From Mesorhizobium sp. WSM3859 (lineage in GTDB: Bacteria > Pseudomonadota > Alphaproteobacteria > Rhizobiales > Rhizobiaceae): a stretch of 64,000 bases of DNA. Below, in pieces: positions 36,940 through 46,307 of this stretch (position 1 is its first letter; each line of letters starts with the position of its first letter). Below the pieces are notes generated by a model. The model was not told the DNA's origin and ran no database searches. It saw nothing but the letters and a program-made list of their open reading frames with translations. The position numbers and the translations under genes were made by a program. The stretch covers positions 234,185-298,184 of the forward strand of contig NZ_NSGG01000008.1 in NCBI RefSeq assembly GCF_002295065.1, given 5' to 3'.

Positions 36940-39408
36940 ATGGCTGGGCGTGGCCGGGGTACGGAGGAGGGCGGGGGAACGACAGCTGGCGTCAGCGAGC
37001 GCCTGATGTTTGCCCATGCCTCGCCTGCCGAAGAAGCGCCGCTTTCGCTTCCGGAACTCCATCCGCCCGCCGAGCTACCGCCGCCCGGTGGCGGTGCGCT
37101 GCAGCCAGCCTCGCCAACGGCCATCGTCGGCAGGATCCGCAAACAGCTTGGCCGCGCATCGCTTCCCGCGTTGCGCCAAAGCGTTGCGGTCGCCGCCGCC
37201 ACCGAGATCGACCGCGGCATCGGCTTCCTTTTGGTGCCGGTGTTCCTGGCCGCCGGCGTGATCTATTACTTCTCGCTGAGCGCCGAGCCGGATCTCTACA
37301 GGCCGCTTGCGGCGGTGGCTTTGATGGCTGTCTGCGCGGCAGTCTCGCGTTCCTGGCAGCGGACGCACCTTGTCTTCATGGCATCGCTTTTCTGCGCGCT
37401 CGGCTTTCTCGCGGCCAAGGTGGAGACCTGGCGGATGGCGACGCCGATGCTGGGGTCCGAAATCCAGACACGGCTGACCGGCCGTCTCGTCACTGCCGAG
37501 GCGATGGCCAATGGCCGTGTGCGGCTGACCATCGATCTCATGTCCACGGAGCATCCGACGCTGCGCTACGCGCCGGATCGCGTCAGGGTTTCGGCGCGCA
37601 GGATACCGCCCGGCATGACGGCCGGATCGATGTTGACCGGCTATGCCAAGCTGCTGCCGCCGACCGGCCCAGTCCGCCCGGACAGTTACGATTTTTCCTT
37701 CGACAGCTACTTTAGCGGCATCGGCGGTAGCGGCTTTTTCCTGGGCGATCCAAAGCTGTTAGCTCCGGCTTCGACTGCGCCAACGCGGGCACCCTTCGGC
37801 GCGCGCATCGCATCGGCGGTGGAAAATGCGCGCGAAGGGATCGCAGACCACATCCGGAGCAGCATCGGCGGGTCCGAAGGCGAGATCGCGGCGGCGCTGA
37901 TCGTCGGCGTGCGCGCCGGCATTCCGGAAGCGGTCAACGAGTCGATGCGGCGCACCGGCATTTATCACATCATCTCGATCTCCGGTCTGCACATGGCGCT
38001 GGTGGCTGGCACGATCATGTTCCTGCTGCGCGGCGCTTTCGCGCTGTTTCCGGATTTGTCGTCGCGCCGCCCGGTGAAGAAATACGCCGCGGCGATCGCG
38101 CTTGCCTCGATTGCCGCTTACCTCGTCATCTCCGGCATCGTGGTGGCGGCCGAACGGAGCTTCATCATGCTTGCGGTGATGCTCACCGCCGTGCTCTTCG
38201 ACCGCGCGGCGCTGACGATGCGCAACCTTGCGATCTCGGCGATTGCCGTCATCCTTGTCTCGCCGCATGAAGTGGTCGGCCCGAGCTTCCAGATGTCCTT
38301 CGCCGCCACCGCCGCCCTGGTTGGCGCCTATGCTGGCTTTGCCGATTATCGCGCCGGCAAAGCGACCGCGCCGCCGGCAAAGCGTTCGTTCCTCGGATAC
38401 CTGTCGCGAAAACTGGCGGTTGGCGTTGCTGGCGCCGCGGTAACCTCGCTCATCGCGGGCAGCGCGACACTACTGTTTGCGATTTGGCACTTCCAGCGCA
38501 TATCGCCGCTCAGCCTGCTCGCCAATCTGGCGGTGATGCCAATCGTCTCGCTGATCGTCATGCCGTTCGCCGTGTTGAGCGCGCTGGCCATGCCGTTCGG
38601 CTTCGACGGTCCCTTCCTTTATGTGATGGGCAAGGGGCTGACAGCGATGATTGGCATTTCGGCATGGATTTCCGAGCGCTCGCCGGTCGATGCTGTGGGA
38701 TTGATCTCGATCCAGTCGGTGCTGCTGGCGACAATCGCGCTGGTCATCGCGACCATGGCCACGACCTGGCTAAGGCTTGCCGCTGTTCCCTTCGCTCTCG
38801 CCGCGCTGCTGGCGATCCCGCATGTGCGCACGCCGGATGTGCTGATCTCGGAGGACGCGCATCTGGTGGCGATGCCAATCGGCGGCGGCGAACTTGCCGT
38901 CAACCGCGAACGCTCCAACGAGTTCACCACCGACAATTGGAAGCGGGCGCTGAAGGCCGAGGAAATCGTGCCGCCCGAGAGATTCGCCAAGAATGCTCTC
39001 GATATCGCCGACCCGGTCGACCTGCCGCCCGGCTCGCCCTTCTATTGCACCGGCAACCTCTGCATTGGCCGGCATCCTTCCGGCGCGATCGTCGCGCTCG
39101 CCGAAAATCGCGACAGCGCACGGCCAGCCTGCGGTTTTGCCGACCTCATCGTCATCAACGATGCGACGGCCTACAATCCCTGCTGGGATCAGCGCGTGCT
39201 TGTCGTCACCAAGCGCCAGCTGGCGCGTGACGGCAGCGCAGCCGTCTTCTTCGATCCACAATCGGCAACCGCGCGCGCAGCCATCCAATATGCCGTCGAA
39301 AAGCCATATCGGCCTTGGCACGAGCAGCGCAAATACACGCGTGAGGCGAGGGGACTGCCGCCTTATGAAAAGCCTGAGAGGGCCAAACCCTCGCAGCCGG
39401 ATCAGTAG
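36940..39408 (+). CDS. comEC: ComEC/Rec2 family DNA-uptake channel protein
   Basis: An 822-residue polytopic membrane protein. After a Pro-rich N-terminus come two helices (about 95-150) and a DUF4131-type OB region. The competence domain (about 290-590) follows with [27 protein letters not shown] and [19 protein letters not shown]. The C-terminal part (about 630-822) corresponds to the metallo-beta-lactamase domain position but shows no HxHxDH metal motif. The family forms the channel for single-stranded DNA uptake. Whether it works here is uncertain. It overlaps lexA by 7 bp tail to tail. Confidence 0.9.
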   Translation: MAGRGRGTEEGGGTTAGVSERLMFAHASPAEEAPLSLPELHPPAELPPPGGGALQPASPTAIVGRIRKQLGRASLPALRQSVAVAAATEIDRGIGFLLVPVFLAAGVIYYFSLSAEPDLYRPLAAVALMAVCAAVSRSWQRTHLVFMASLFCALGFLAAKVETWRMATPMLGSEIQTRLTGRLVTAEAMANGRVRLTIDLMSTEHPTLRYAPDRVRVSARRIPPGMTAGSMLTGYAKLLPPTGPVRPDSYDFSFDSYFSGIGGSGFFLGDPKLLAPASTAPTRAPFGARIASAVENAREGIADHIRSSIGGSEGEIAAALIVGVRAGIPEAVNESMRRTGIYHIISISGLHMALVAGTIMFLLRGAFALFPDLSSRRPVKKYAAAIALASIAAYLVISGIVVAAERSFIMLAVMLTAVLFDRAALTMRNLAISAIAVILVSPHEVVGPSFQMSFAATAALVGAYAGFADYRAGKATAPPAKRSFLGYLSRKLAVGVAGAAVTSLIAGSATLLFAIWHFQRISPLSLLANLAVMPIVSLIVMPFAVLSALAMPFGFDGPFLYVMGKGLTAMIGISAWISERSPVDAVGLISIQSVLLATIALVIATMATTWLRLAAVPFALAALLAIPHVRTPDVLISEDAHLVAMPIGGGELAVNRERSNEFTTDNWKRALKAEEIVPPERFAKNALDIADPVDLPPGSPFYCTGNLCIGRHPSGAIVALAENRDSARPACGFADLIVINDATAYNPCWDQRVLVVTKRQLARDGSAAVFFDPQSATARAAIQYAVEKPYRPWHEQRKYTREARGLPPYEKPERAKPSQPDQ

Positions 39409-40136
39409 CGCCTGATAAGCCCGACGAGCTTGCCCTGCACCTTAACCCGATCCGGCCCGAAGATGCGGGTCTCGTAGGCCGGGTTGGCAGCCTCCAGCGC
39501 GATCGAGGCGCCCTTGCGGCGGAAGCGCTTGAGCGTCGCTTCCTCATCGTCGACCAGCGCCACCACGATCTCGCCCGGGCTCGCCGTGCTGGCGTTACGG
39601 ATGATGACGGTGTCGCCGTCGAAGATCCCGGCCTCGATCATCGAGTCGCCTTTAACCTCCAGCGCGTAGTGCTCGCCGCCCATGATCATATCCGGCGGCA
39701 CTGAGATCGAATGCGTCTGGTGCTGGATGGCGTCGATCGGCACACCTGCGGCAATGCGGCCCATCACCGGAATGGACACGGCCGAAACGGCGTCGTCGTC
39801 ATTGCTGGGTGTCGGCGCGCGCGAGGGCGCTGCCGGCTTGACCTGGCGGCTTAGATTACCCTGGCCGCCTTGAATGACGCTCGGCGAAAACTTCTTCGCG
39901 GCATTCAGGCCAGGTGCAATCGAGTCGGGCAGGCGCAAGACCTCCAACGCGCGTGCCCGGTTCGGCAGCCGACGAATGAAGCCGCGTTCTTCGAGCGCCG
40001 TGATCAGCCGATGAATGCCGGACTTCGAGGCGAGGTCGAGCGCTTCCTTCATCTCGTCGAAGGATGGAGGAATCCCGCTCTCCTTCAGGCGTTCATGGAT
40101 GAACATCAGGAGTTCATGTTGTTTGCGCGTCAGCAT
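39402..40136 (-). CDS. lexA: LexA repressor, SOS response
   Basis: A 244-residue SOS repressor-protease. The N-terminal winged helix reads [32 protein letters not shown] (1-65). The self-cleavage site is Ala130-Gly131 in GRIAAGVPI. The catalytic dyad is Ser165 ([10 protein letters not shown]) and Lys203 (ATLKRF). It is longer than E. coli LexA owing to a linker at about 75-118, which is usual in alphaproteobacteria. An exact GTTC-N7-GTTC SOS box lies 63 bp upstream, so it is autoregulated. Confidence 0.97.
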   Translation of the reverse strand: MLTRKQHELLMFIHERLKESGIPPSFDEMKEALDLASKSGIHRLITALEERGFIRRLPNRARALEVLRLPDSIAPGLNAAKKFSPSVIQGGQGNLSRQVKPAAPSRAPTPSNDDDAVSAVSIPVMGRIAAGVPIDAIQHQTHSISVPPDMIMGGEHYALEVKGDSMIEAGIFDGDTVIIRNASTASPGEIVVALVDDEEATLKRFRRKGASIALEAANPAYETRIFGPDRVKVQGKLVGLIRRY

Positions 40137-40198
40137 TGGCGGCCCCCACGGGTTCCGAAACCAGAATCAGAAAAACAAACCCAGAACAAACACTATCT

Positions 40199-40213
40199 GT
40201 TCCAGTTGTGTTC
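40199..40213. promoter_or_regulatory. SOS box (LexA operator) upstream of lexA
   Basis: GTTC CAGTTGT GTTC matches the alphaproteobacterial LexA consensus GTTC-N7-GTTC exactly. It lies 63-77 bp upstream of the lexA ATG on the minus strand and should mediate autoregulation. Confidence 0.88.
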
Positions 40214-40508
40214 CGCAACCATTTAAAGTTTAATGAATTTGTTAAGGCCGGCGAAAGAATGTTGCATCCGACGGTGCCCGGCCGCCACCGGTTGGGCTGT
40301 GTCATTGATTCCGCTCGATTTTGCAATTCTCCTTAAGCTGAAATTCGGAGGCGACGCCGTCGCCAAGGTGCTGAAGGGATCCGGTCAGCTGACCAACCAT
40401 GTACCGCACCGTGAACGAAACGAACCCAAAATGCCAACCTGGCGCTGGTTCCGATCCTCAGCCTTTGCCGTCTATGGACCAGCTAACATAAGACAGAAGG
40501 TTCTTGCC
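40214..40508. other. Intergenic region between the lexA operator and the kynU leader candidate
   Basis: About 295 bp with no convincing gene. A plus-strand open frame from ATG 40233 runs through to 40592, but its predicted protein resembles no family I know and it has no good ribosome-binding site. No terminator or clear -35/-10 pair was found. The promoter for kynU probably lies here. Confidence 0.5.
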
Positions 40509-40592
40509 GTGTCGTGGACGGTGATGAGACAACCGCCCTGGTCGCCGGGGGATGTTGCGGCCTGGCTCGAAACGGAGGCGGTAGCACAATGA
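40509..40592 (+). CDS. Possible tryptophan-rich leader peptide upstream of kynU
   Basis: GTG 40509 with AGAAGG (40495-40500) eight bases upstream opens a 27-residue frame: MSWTVMRQPPWSPGDVAAWL, then seven more residues. It has Trp at positions 3, 12 and 20 or nearby. Its TGA (40590-40592) overlaps the kynU ATG (ATGA), which would couple the two. Trp-containing leaders such as TnaC or TrpL control tryptophan genes elsewhere, and kynureninase degrades tryptophan, so a sensing role is conceivable. It could equally be chance; no pause or hairpin structure was confirmed. Confidence 0.3.
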   Translation: MSWTVMRQPPWSPGDVAAWLETEAVAQ

Positions 40593-41836
40593 GGGGAATT
40601 CCCGATCTTGCCGAGGTCGAGGCGATGGATGCCGCGGACCCGCTGCGCGACCTGCGCGATCGCTTCGTTCTGCCGGAAGGGGTGATTTACCTCGACGGCA
40701 ATTCGCTGGGCGCCGCTTCAATCAATGTCTTCAACGAGATCGAGAAGTCAGCGAAGCAGGAATGGGCGCAGAATCTCATCCGCGCCTGGAACACCGCCGG
40801 CTGGTTCGACATGCCTGTCCATCTGGGCGACCGGCTCGGGCGTCTGATCGGCGCCGCGCCTGGCCAGACGGTGGTATGCGACACCACCTCGATCAACATC
40901 TACAAGGTCCTGCATGCGGCGCTCGCGATGCGGCCCGAGCGCCCGGTGATCGTTGCCGAGGGCGACAGCTTTCCGACCGACCTCTACATGGCGGAAGGGG
41001 TGGCCTCGACGCGGCCAGGCACGGTGCTGCGGCTCGAAGGCGTCGATGCCCCGACGATCGAAGACCTAGTCGACGACCGTGTCGCTGTCATCATGGTCAA
41101 CCATGTCAACTACAAGTCCGGCCGGCTGCGCGACATGGCCGCCCTGACCCGCAAGGCCCATGACGCTGGTGCGCTGATCGTCTGGGACCTCTGCCACACG
41201 GCCGGCGCCCTGCCGGTGGATCTCGACGGCTCGAATGCCGATTTCGCCATCGGCTGCACCTACAAATATCTCAATGGCGGGCCGGGCGCGCCGGCCTTCC
41301 TCTATGCCGCTACCCGCCATCTTCCCGACATCAGCCAGCCGCTCAGCGGCTGGTGGGGGCATGCCCGGCCGTTCGCGTTCGAGCAGGGTTATGCCGCTGG
41401 CTCAGGCATCCGGCGGTTCCTGTGCGGAACGCAGCCGGTGCTGTCGATGCGCGCGCTGCAAGGCGCGCTGGATCTCTGGGACGAAGTCGACATGACGGCC
41501 GTGCGCGAGAAGAGCGTCGCGCTGACGGATCTGTTCATTCGCCTTGTCGAAGTCAGATGCGGCGCGTTTGGTCTCGAGCTGGAAAGCCCGCGCAACGGTG
41601 CCGAGCGCGGCAGCCAGGTGTCGTTCGCCCATCCGCACGGCTACCAGGTGATGCGTGCCTTGATCGAGCGCGGCGTGATTGGCGATTTTCGCGCGCCGTC
41701 GACCGTTCGTTTCGGCTTCACGCCGCTCTATGTCGGCTACAGGGATGTCTGGGACGCCGTCGAGGTGCTGGAAGACATCCTACGCACGGGCGCTTGGCGG
41801 GAGGCCCGTTATGCGGTCAAGGAGGCCGTCACCTGA
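40589..41836 (+). CDS. kynU: Kynureninase
   Basis: A 415-residue PLP enzyme that cleaves kynurenine to anthranilate and alanine in tryptophan degradation. Visible markers: FVLPEGVIYLDGNSLGA near residue 27, VVCDTTSINIYKVLHAAL, DLCHTAGALPVDLDG and the PLP-Lys226 in CTYKYLNGGPGAPAF. SGWWGHARPFAFEQGY and a C-terminal FGFTPLYVGYRDVWDAVEVL also match. ATG 40589 has GGAGG ten bases upstream. It is paired with a formamidase-like gene 59 bp downstream. Both are on the strand opposite to lexA and moeA. Confidence 0.95.
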   Translation: MRGIPDLAEVEAMDAADPLRDLRDRFVLPEGVIYLDGNSLGAASINVFNEIEKSAKQEWAQNLIRAWNTAGWFDMPVHLGDRLGRLIGAAPGQTVVCDTTSINIYKVLHAALAMRPERPVIVAEGDSFPTDLYMAEGVASTRPGTVLRLEGVDAPTIEDLVDDRVAVIMVNHVNYKSGRLRDMAALTRKAHDAGALIVWDLCHTAGALPVDLDGSNADFAIGCTYKYLNGGPGAPAFLYAATRHLPDISQPLSGWWGHARPFAFEQGYAAGSGIRRFLCGTQPVLSMRALQGALDLWDEVDMTAVREKSVALTDLFIRLVEVRCGAFGLELESPRNGAERGSQVSFAHPHGYQVMRALIERGVIGDFRAPSTVRFGFTPLYVGYRDVWDAVEVLEDILRTGAWREARYAVKEAVT

Positions 41837-41895
41837 CTTCGAATGGCATGCCGAACAAAGACAACTTGAAATCGATCTGATCGCGGGAGGGGCTG

Positions 41896-42726
41896 GTGCT
41901 GGGACACCGCATTGTCGACTGGGATGATGCCTACGCCAACGGCGCGAACATCGCCGGCGGCGACCGCTGGCCGGCGGCCTGGGACGGCCCGGCTCAGGCA
42001 TTTCGTGAAAAGTTGTTGGCAGAGGGTAGGGTGCGACTCGACATTGTCTATGGCGAGGCGCCGCGCAACCGGTTCGATCTCTTCCTCCCGCCTGCCGCGC
42101 CGAAGGGGCTCGTGGTGTTCATCCATGGCGGCTACTGGATGGAGTCACACAAGAACTCCTGGTCGCATCTGGCCGCCGGCGCCGTAGGTCGCGGCTTTGC
42201 CGTCGCCACGCCTTCCTACACGCTCTGCCCGCAGACCAGGATCAGCGGCATCGTCAATGAAGTCGCGGTCGCGATCGGCAAGGCGGCGGCCATGGTCGAC
42301 GGCCCGCTGATGCTGACTGGACACTCGGCCGGCGGACATCTCGCCAGCCGCATGGTGACGTCGAGTTCGCCGCTGTCCTCCAATGTGGTGCGGCGGGTGC
42401 GCCAGGTCGTTTCGATTTCAGGCTTGCACGACCTCCGGCCGCTGATGTCGACCGCGCTGAACGAGACCCTGAACATCGATGAGCGGGAAGCGTTGAGCGA
42501 AAGCCCGACTTTGCTGCGGCCCCGGCAGGGGGCCCGCATCACCTGTTGGGTCGGCGGCGGCGAGCGCTCGGAATTCCTGCGCCAGAGCGCATTGCTCGCC
42601 AACATCTGGACCGGGCTCGGGGCCGCCACCGGTTCAGTTGTCGAGCCGGACCGGCATCATTTCAACGTTGTCGATGGTCTCGCCGATCCGGACCATCCCC
42701 TGACGCGAACGCTGGTGGACGAATAA
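41896..42726 (+). CDS. Alpha/beta hydrolase, probable kynurenine (aryl) formamidase
   Basis: A 276-residue alpha/beta hydrolase with oxyanion motif HGGYW (77-81), nucleophile Ser144 in TGHSAGGHLASR, and a late DRHHFNVVDGL His region. The HGGYW motif is that of animal- and yeast-type arylformamidases (AFMID), not the metal-dependent KynB cyclase fold. Next to kynU, hydrolysis of N-formylkynurenine to kynurenine is the obvious role. The start is GTG 41896 behind GGGAGGGG. No tryptophan 2,3-dioxygenase gene is nearby. Confidence 0.85.
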   Translation: MLGHRIVDWDDAYANGANIAGGDRWPAAWDGPAQAFREKLLAEGRVRLDIVYGEAPRNRFDLFLPPAAPKGLVVFIHGGYWMESHKNSWSHLAAGAVGRGFAVATPSYTLCPQTRISGIVNEVAVAIGKAAAMVDGPLMLTGHSAGGHLASRMVTSSSPLSSNVVRRVRQVVSISGLHDLRPLMSTALNETLNIDEREALSESPTLLRPRQGARITCWVGGGERSEFLRQSALLANIWTGLGAATGSVVEPDRHHFNVVDGLADPDHPLTRTLVDE

Positions 42727-42795
42727 CGATCGGCTTCGCCGACGAACAACGGTCGACTTCGTCGTTGTATAAACGAGATCGGCGTTGTCGATGTA

Positions 42796-44001
42796 TCAGC
42801 GCAGCATCAGCACACCGCATTCGGCGCCGACCTCCGCGACCGGCGCGAAGGGCTCGCGCACGATCAGGCCGTTGGCGTCGGCGAGCATCCTGAGCATCGA
42901 GGAGTCCTGGATGCCGAAGGGGGTCGCGACCAGGGTGCCGGCGTCCTCGCGAACCACGGCGCGCACATAGTCCTGCCTGAGATCGTTGGCCTGCATCGCG
43001 GCGCCCAGACGGGCCGTTCGCACGTCCTGCCTGAAATCGCGGCCGCCGAGCCGGGCAAGCAGCGGCTTCAGGAAGAGCTGCGAGCAGACGATGCTTGCCA
43101 CCGGATTGCCGGGCAGGCCGATGCAGCGGATGTTGCCAAGCCGGCCGAACATCAACGGTTTGCCGGGGCGCATCGCGATCTTCCAGAAATCGAGCGCCAT
43201 GCCTTCGCCGGTGAGCACGTCATGGATCAGGTCGTGGTCGCCGACAGAGGCGCCGCCGAGCGTGACGATAACGTCGGCGCCCGCCTCGACGGCTTTCCGG
43301 ATCAGCGCGGCGATCGCTTCCTTGCGGTCAGCGGCGATGCCGAGATCGAGCGCCCGCGCGCCGACCGATTGCGCGGCGGCGGCAACGCCATAGGCATTGG
43401 AGGAAATGATCTGATCTGGGCCGAGCGTGCTGCCCGGCGGCAGCAATTCGTCTCCGGTGGAGATGATCGCGACCAGTGGCCGGCGCACGACATTCAAGGC
43501 GGGGTGGTTGGCAGAAGCCGCCAGCGAAAGGGCTGCCGCGTCGAGCACGCGACCTTTTTCGAGCAGCACGTCGCCCTCGCTGAAGTCGAGCCCGCGGCGG
43601 CGCACATTGCGTGCTTGCGCGGTCGGCTCCGTCACCTCGATCCGGCCATTGCCGAGGTCGCGGACGTTTTCCTGAATGACGATGGTGTCAGCGCCTTCAG
43701 GCAGCGGCGCGCCGGTAAAAATGCGCACGGCCTGGCCTTCGCCGACGGTTCCGGAGAAGCCGCGCCCCGCGGGCGCCATGCCTATGACCTCAAGCCGCGC
43801 CGGAGCTGAAGCGACGTCGGCGGAACGCGCGGCATAGCCGTCCATGGCCGAGGCATTGAAGGGTGGCTGCATGCGCAGCGCCGCAACCGGTTCCGCCAGT
43901 ACCCGTCCGGCCGCGTCCGCCAGCGGCACGCTTTCGCCCGGCAAAGGCGCTGCGCCGTCGAGCAGGCGGGCGAGCGCTTCGGCGACCGGAACCAGCGCCA
44001 T
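42796..44001 (-). CDS. moeA: Molybdopterin molybdenumtransferase MoeA
   Basis: A 401-residue enzyme that inserts molybdate into adenylylated molybdopterin. The N-terminal region is ALARLLDGAAPLPGESVPLADAAGRVLAEPV, with NASAMDGYA and the central GTPxGAD-type GAPLPEGADTIVIQENV. The MoCF domain has ALISTGDEL-like AIISTGDELLPPGS and TLGGASVGDHDLI. GLPGNPVASIVC is followed by domain IV. The start overlaps the moaC stop (TGATG). It is the last gene of ppiD-trpD-trpC-moaC-moeA. Confidence 0.96.
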   Translation of the reverse strand: MALVPVAEALARLLDGAAPLPGESVPLADAAGRVLAEPVAALRMQPPFNASAMDGYAARSADVASAPARLEVIGMAPAGRGFSGTVGEGQAVRIFTGAPLPEGADTIVIQENVRDLGNGRIEVTEPTAQARNVRRRGLDFSEGDVLLEKGRVLDAAALSLAASANHPALNVVRRPLVAIISTGDELLPPGSTLGPDQIISSNAYGVAAAAQSVGARALDLGIAADRKEAIAALIRKAVEAGADVIVTLGGASVGDHDLIHDVLTGEGMALDFWKIAMRPGKPLMFGRLGNIRCIGLPGNPVASIVCSQLFLKPLLARLGGRDFRQDVRTARLGAAMQANDLRQDYVRAVVREDAGTLVATPFGIQDSSMLRMLADANGLIVREPFAPVAEVGAECGVLMLR

Positions 44002-44477
44002 CAGGTATCCACCTTGTAGTCACCTGATTTGCCGCCGGTCTTCTCAACCAGCCTTATGCCGGAAATCGCCATGCCGCGGTCCACCGCCTTGGCCATGTCA
44101 TAGATGGTGAGGCAGGCGACCGAGGCAGCGGTCAGCGCTTCCATCTCCACGCCCGTCTTGCCGGTGACGCGGGCGAGCGCTGTGACCTTGAGGCCAGGCA
44201 ATGCACGATCAGGTTCGATCTCGACGGCCACTTTGGTCAGAAGCAGCGGATGGCAAAGCGGGATCAGTTCATGCGTCTTCTTCGCGGCCATGATTCCAGC
44301 GATGCGGGCGGTGCCCAGCACATCGCCTTTCTTGGCGTCGCCGGCGAGGATCATCTCCAGCGTTTCGGGCCGCATCGAGACAAAACCTTCGGCGATCGCC
44401 GTGCGGGTCGTCTCGGCCTTGTCGCCGACATCGACCATGTTGGCTTCGCCCTTGGCGCCGAGATGGGTGAGGGCCAT
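44001..44477 (-). CDS. moaC: Cyclic pyranopterin monophosphate synthase MoaC
   Basis: A 158-residue enzyme that completes cyclic pyranopterin monophosphate formation, the first step of molybdenum cofactor synthesis. Diagnostic blocks: [65 protein letters not shown] and a final Lys-rich segment [11 protein letters not shown]. It starts two bases after trpC and is translationally coupled to moeA. Confidence 0.97.
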   Translation of the reverse strand: MALTHLGAKGEANMVDVGDKAETTRTAIAEGFVSMRPETLEMILAGDAKKGDVLGTARIAGIMAAKKTHELIPLCHPLLLTKVAVEIEPDRALPGLKVTALARVTGKTGVEMEALTAASVACLTIYDMAKAVDRGMAISGIRLVEKTGGKSGDYKVDT

Positions 44478-44479
44478 GC

Positions 44480-45292
44480 TCAGACGGCCTCGGCCGCTGC
44501 CTTGCCCGTCAGCAGAAGCTCAGTTGCCGCCGCCACGTCGGCCTGCCGCATCAGGCTCTCGCCAACGAGGAAAGTGCCGATCCTGCTCTTTTCCAACCGG
44601 CGGCAATCCCGATGCGTGAAGATGCCGCTCTCGCTGACCAGCAGCCGGTCCGAAGGCACCATGGCTGCCAGCCGCTCGGAAACATCGAGGCTGGTCTCGA
44701 AGGTTCTTAAGTTGCGGTTGTTGATGCCGATCAGCCGCGACGACAGCTTCAGCGCCCGCTCCATTTCCATCTCGTCATGCACCTCGACCAAGGCGTCCAT
44801 GCCGAGCTCGAAAGCGGTAGCTTCCAACTCCTTGGCCAGCGCGTCGTCGACGCTCGCCATGATGATCAGGATCGCATCGGCGCCCCAGGCGCGCGCCTCA
44901 TAGACCTGGTAGGGATCGAACAGGAAATCCTTGCGCAGTGCCGGCAAGCGCACTGCCGCGCGCGCGGCCGTCAGGAATTCGGGCGCGCCCTGGAAGGAGG
45001 GCGCGTCGGTCAGCACCGAAAGGCAGGCGGCGCCGCCCTTCTGATAGGCTTTGGCGAGCGCCGGCGGATCGAAATCGGCGCGGATCAGACCCTTGGAAGG
45101 GCTGGCCTTCTTGATTTCGGCGATCAGCGCGAAGCCTCCGCCCCGGCGCTTGGCTTCGAGCGCCGCGAGGAAGCCGCGCGGTGGCTCGGCGTCCTTCGCC
45201 TTCGCCTTGATTTCGGCGAACGGTACGCGAAGCTTCGCCGCCGCGATCTCGTCGCGCTTATAGGCTTCGATCTTGCGCAGGATGTCCGACAA
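44480..45292 (-). CDS. trpC: Indole-3-glycerol phosphate synthase
   Basis: A 270-residue (beta/alpha)8 enzyme of tryptophan synthesis. Blocks: [82 protein letters not shown] and LVSESGIFT. The probable start is TTG (complement of 45290-45292), four bases after the trpD stop; the frame is open further but lies inside trpD. The purine-rich GGATAAGG at the trpD stop can serve as ribosome-binding site. Confidence 0.95.
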   Translation of the reverse strand: MSDILRKIEAYKRDEIAAAKLRVPFAEIKAKAKDAEPPRGFLAALEAKRRGGGFALIAEIKKASPSKGLIRADFDPPALAKAYQKGGAACLSVLTDAPSFQGAPEFLTAARAAVRLPALRKDFLFDPYQVYEARAWGADAILIIMASVDDALAKELEATAFELGMDALVEVHDEMEMERALKLSSRLIGINNRNLRTFETSLDVSERLAAMVPSDRLLVSESGIFTHRDCRRLEKSRIGTFLVGESLMRQADVAAATELLLTGKAAAEAV

Positions 45293-45296
45293 GGCC

Positions 45297-46307
45297 TTAT
45301 CCGTTCGAAATCTCGACGAGCTTGTCCAGCACCGCAAGAGCGCGGCCACTGTCGATCGCTTGCGCTGCCGCTGCGATACCGTCGGCAAGCGTCGTCGCCT
45401 TGCCGGCCACGACCAGACCGGCGCCGGCGTTCATCAGCACCGTGTCGCGATAGGCGCCGGCGGCGCCACCCAACATATCGCGCAATTGCTTGGCGTTATA
45501 GGCCGCGTCGCCGCCGCGCAGCTCTTCCTTGGTGTGCCGCTTCAGCCCGACGGCTTCCGGCGTCAGGGTGAAGCTGCGGATCTCGCCGCCGGCAAGCTCC
45601 GCGACCTGGGTCTCGCCCGTGGTGGTGATCTCGTCGTAGCCATCGCCATGGACGACCCAGGCGTGCTCGGCGCCCAGCGCCTTCAACGTCTCGGCCACTG
45701 GCATGATCCACTCCGGCAGGAAGACGCCGACCATCTGGCGGCTTACGCCGGCGGGGTTCGACAGTGGTCCGAGCAGATTGAAGATGGTGCGGGTGCCGAG
45801 CTCGACGCGGGTTGGTCCGACATGCTTCATCGCCGGATGATGCGCCGGGGCGAACATGAAGCCGACACCGGCCTCGTGAATGCAGTGGCCGATCAACTCC
45901 GGCGAGATATCGATCTTGACGCCCAGCGCCGTCAGCACGTCGGCGGAGCCGGTCAGCGAGGACAGGCCGCGATTGCCATGCTTGGCGACCGGCACGCCGG
46001 CGGCGGCGATGACGAAGGCCGAAGCGGTCGAGATGTTGACCGAGTGCGAATTGTCGCCGCCTGTGCCGACGATGTCGATGGCGCCGTGCGGGGCTTCGAC
46101 GCGCAGCATCTTGGCCCGCATCGTGGCGACCGCGCCGGATATCTCGCCCACAGTCTCGCCACGCACGCGCAGCGCCATCAGGAAGCCGCCGATCTGGCCG
46201 GGCGTCGCGTCGCCCGACATGATGATGTCGAACGCCTCGCGCGCTTCCTCGAAGGAAAGCGCGGTGCCGGTGGCAACCTTGGCTATGTGTGTCTTCAGCG
46301 CGCTCAT
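45297..46307 (-). CDS. trpD: Anthranilate phosphoribosyltransferase
   Basis: A 336-residue enzyme that couples anthranilate to PRPP. Signature: [41 protein letters not shown], then [34 protein letters not shown]. The start overlaps the ppiD stop by 4 bp (ATGA), and trpC follows, so tryptophan and Moco genes share one transcript with a periplasmic chaperone gene. No trpG/trpE lies adjacent. Confidence 0.97.
   Translation of the reverse strand: MSALKTHIAKVATGTALSFEEAREAFDIIMSGDATPGQIGGFLMALRVRGETVGEISGAVATMRAKMLRVEAPHGAIDIVGTGGDNSHSVNISTASAFVIAAAGVPVAKHGNRGLSSLTGSADVLTALGVKIDISPELIGHCIHEAGVGFMFAPAHHPAMKHVGPTRVELGTRTIFNLLGPLSNPAGVSRQMVGVFLPEWIMPVAETLKALGAEHAWVVHGDGYDEITTTGETQVAELAGGEIRSFTLTPEAVGLKRHTKEELRGGDAAYNAKQLRDMLGGAAGAYRDTVLMNAGAGLVVAGKATTLADGIAAAAQAIDSGRALAVLDKLVEISNG

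Noticed and set aside
36837..37220. N-terminal extension of gltX in the same frame
   Set aside because: It would overlap the start of comEC and precedes a canonical GluRS N-terminus. The Pro/Ser-rich translation is not conserved-looking.
40413..40425. GAAC-N5-GAAC resembling a second SOS box
   Set aside because: The spacer is 5, not the 7 bp required by the alphaproteobacterial LexA consensus.
40233..40592. 119-codon frame upstream of kynU as a normal gene
   Set aside because: No ribosome-binding site at its ATG, no recognisable family and a mixed composition. Only the last 27 codons, with their own ribosome-binding site, are kept as a leader candidate.
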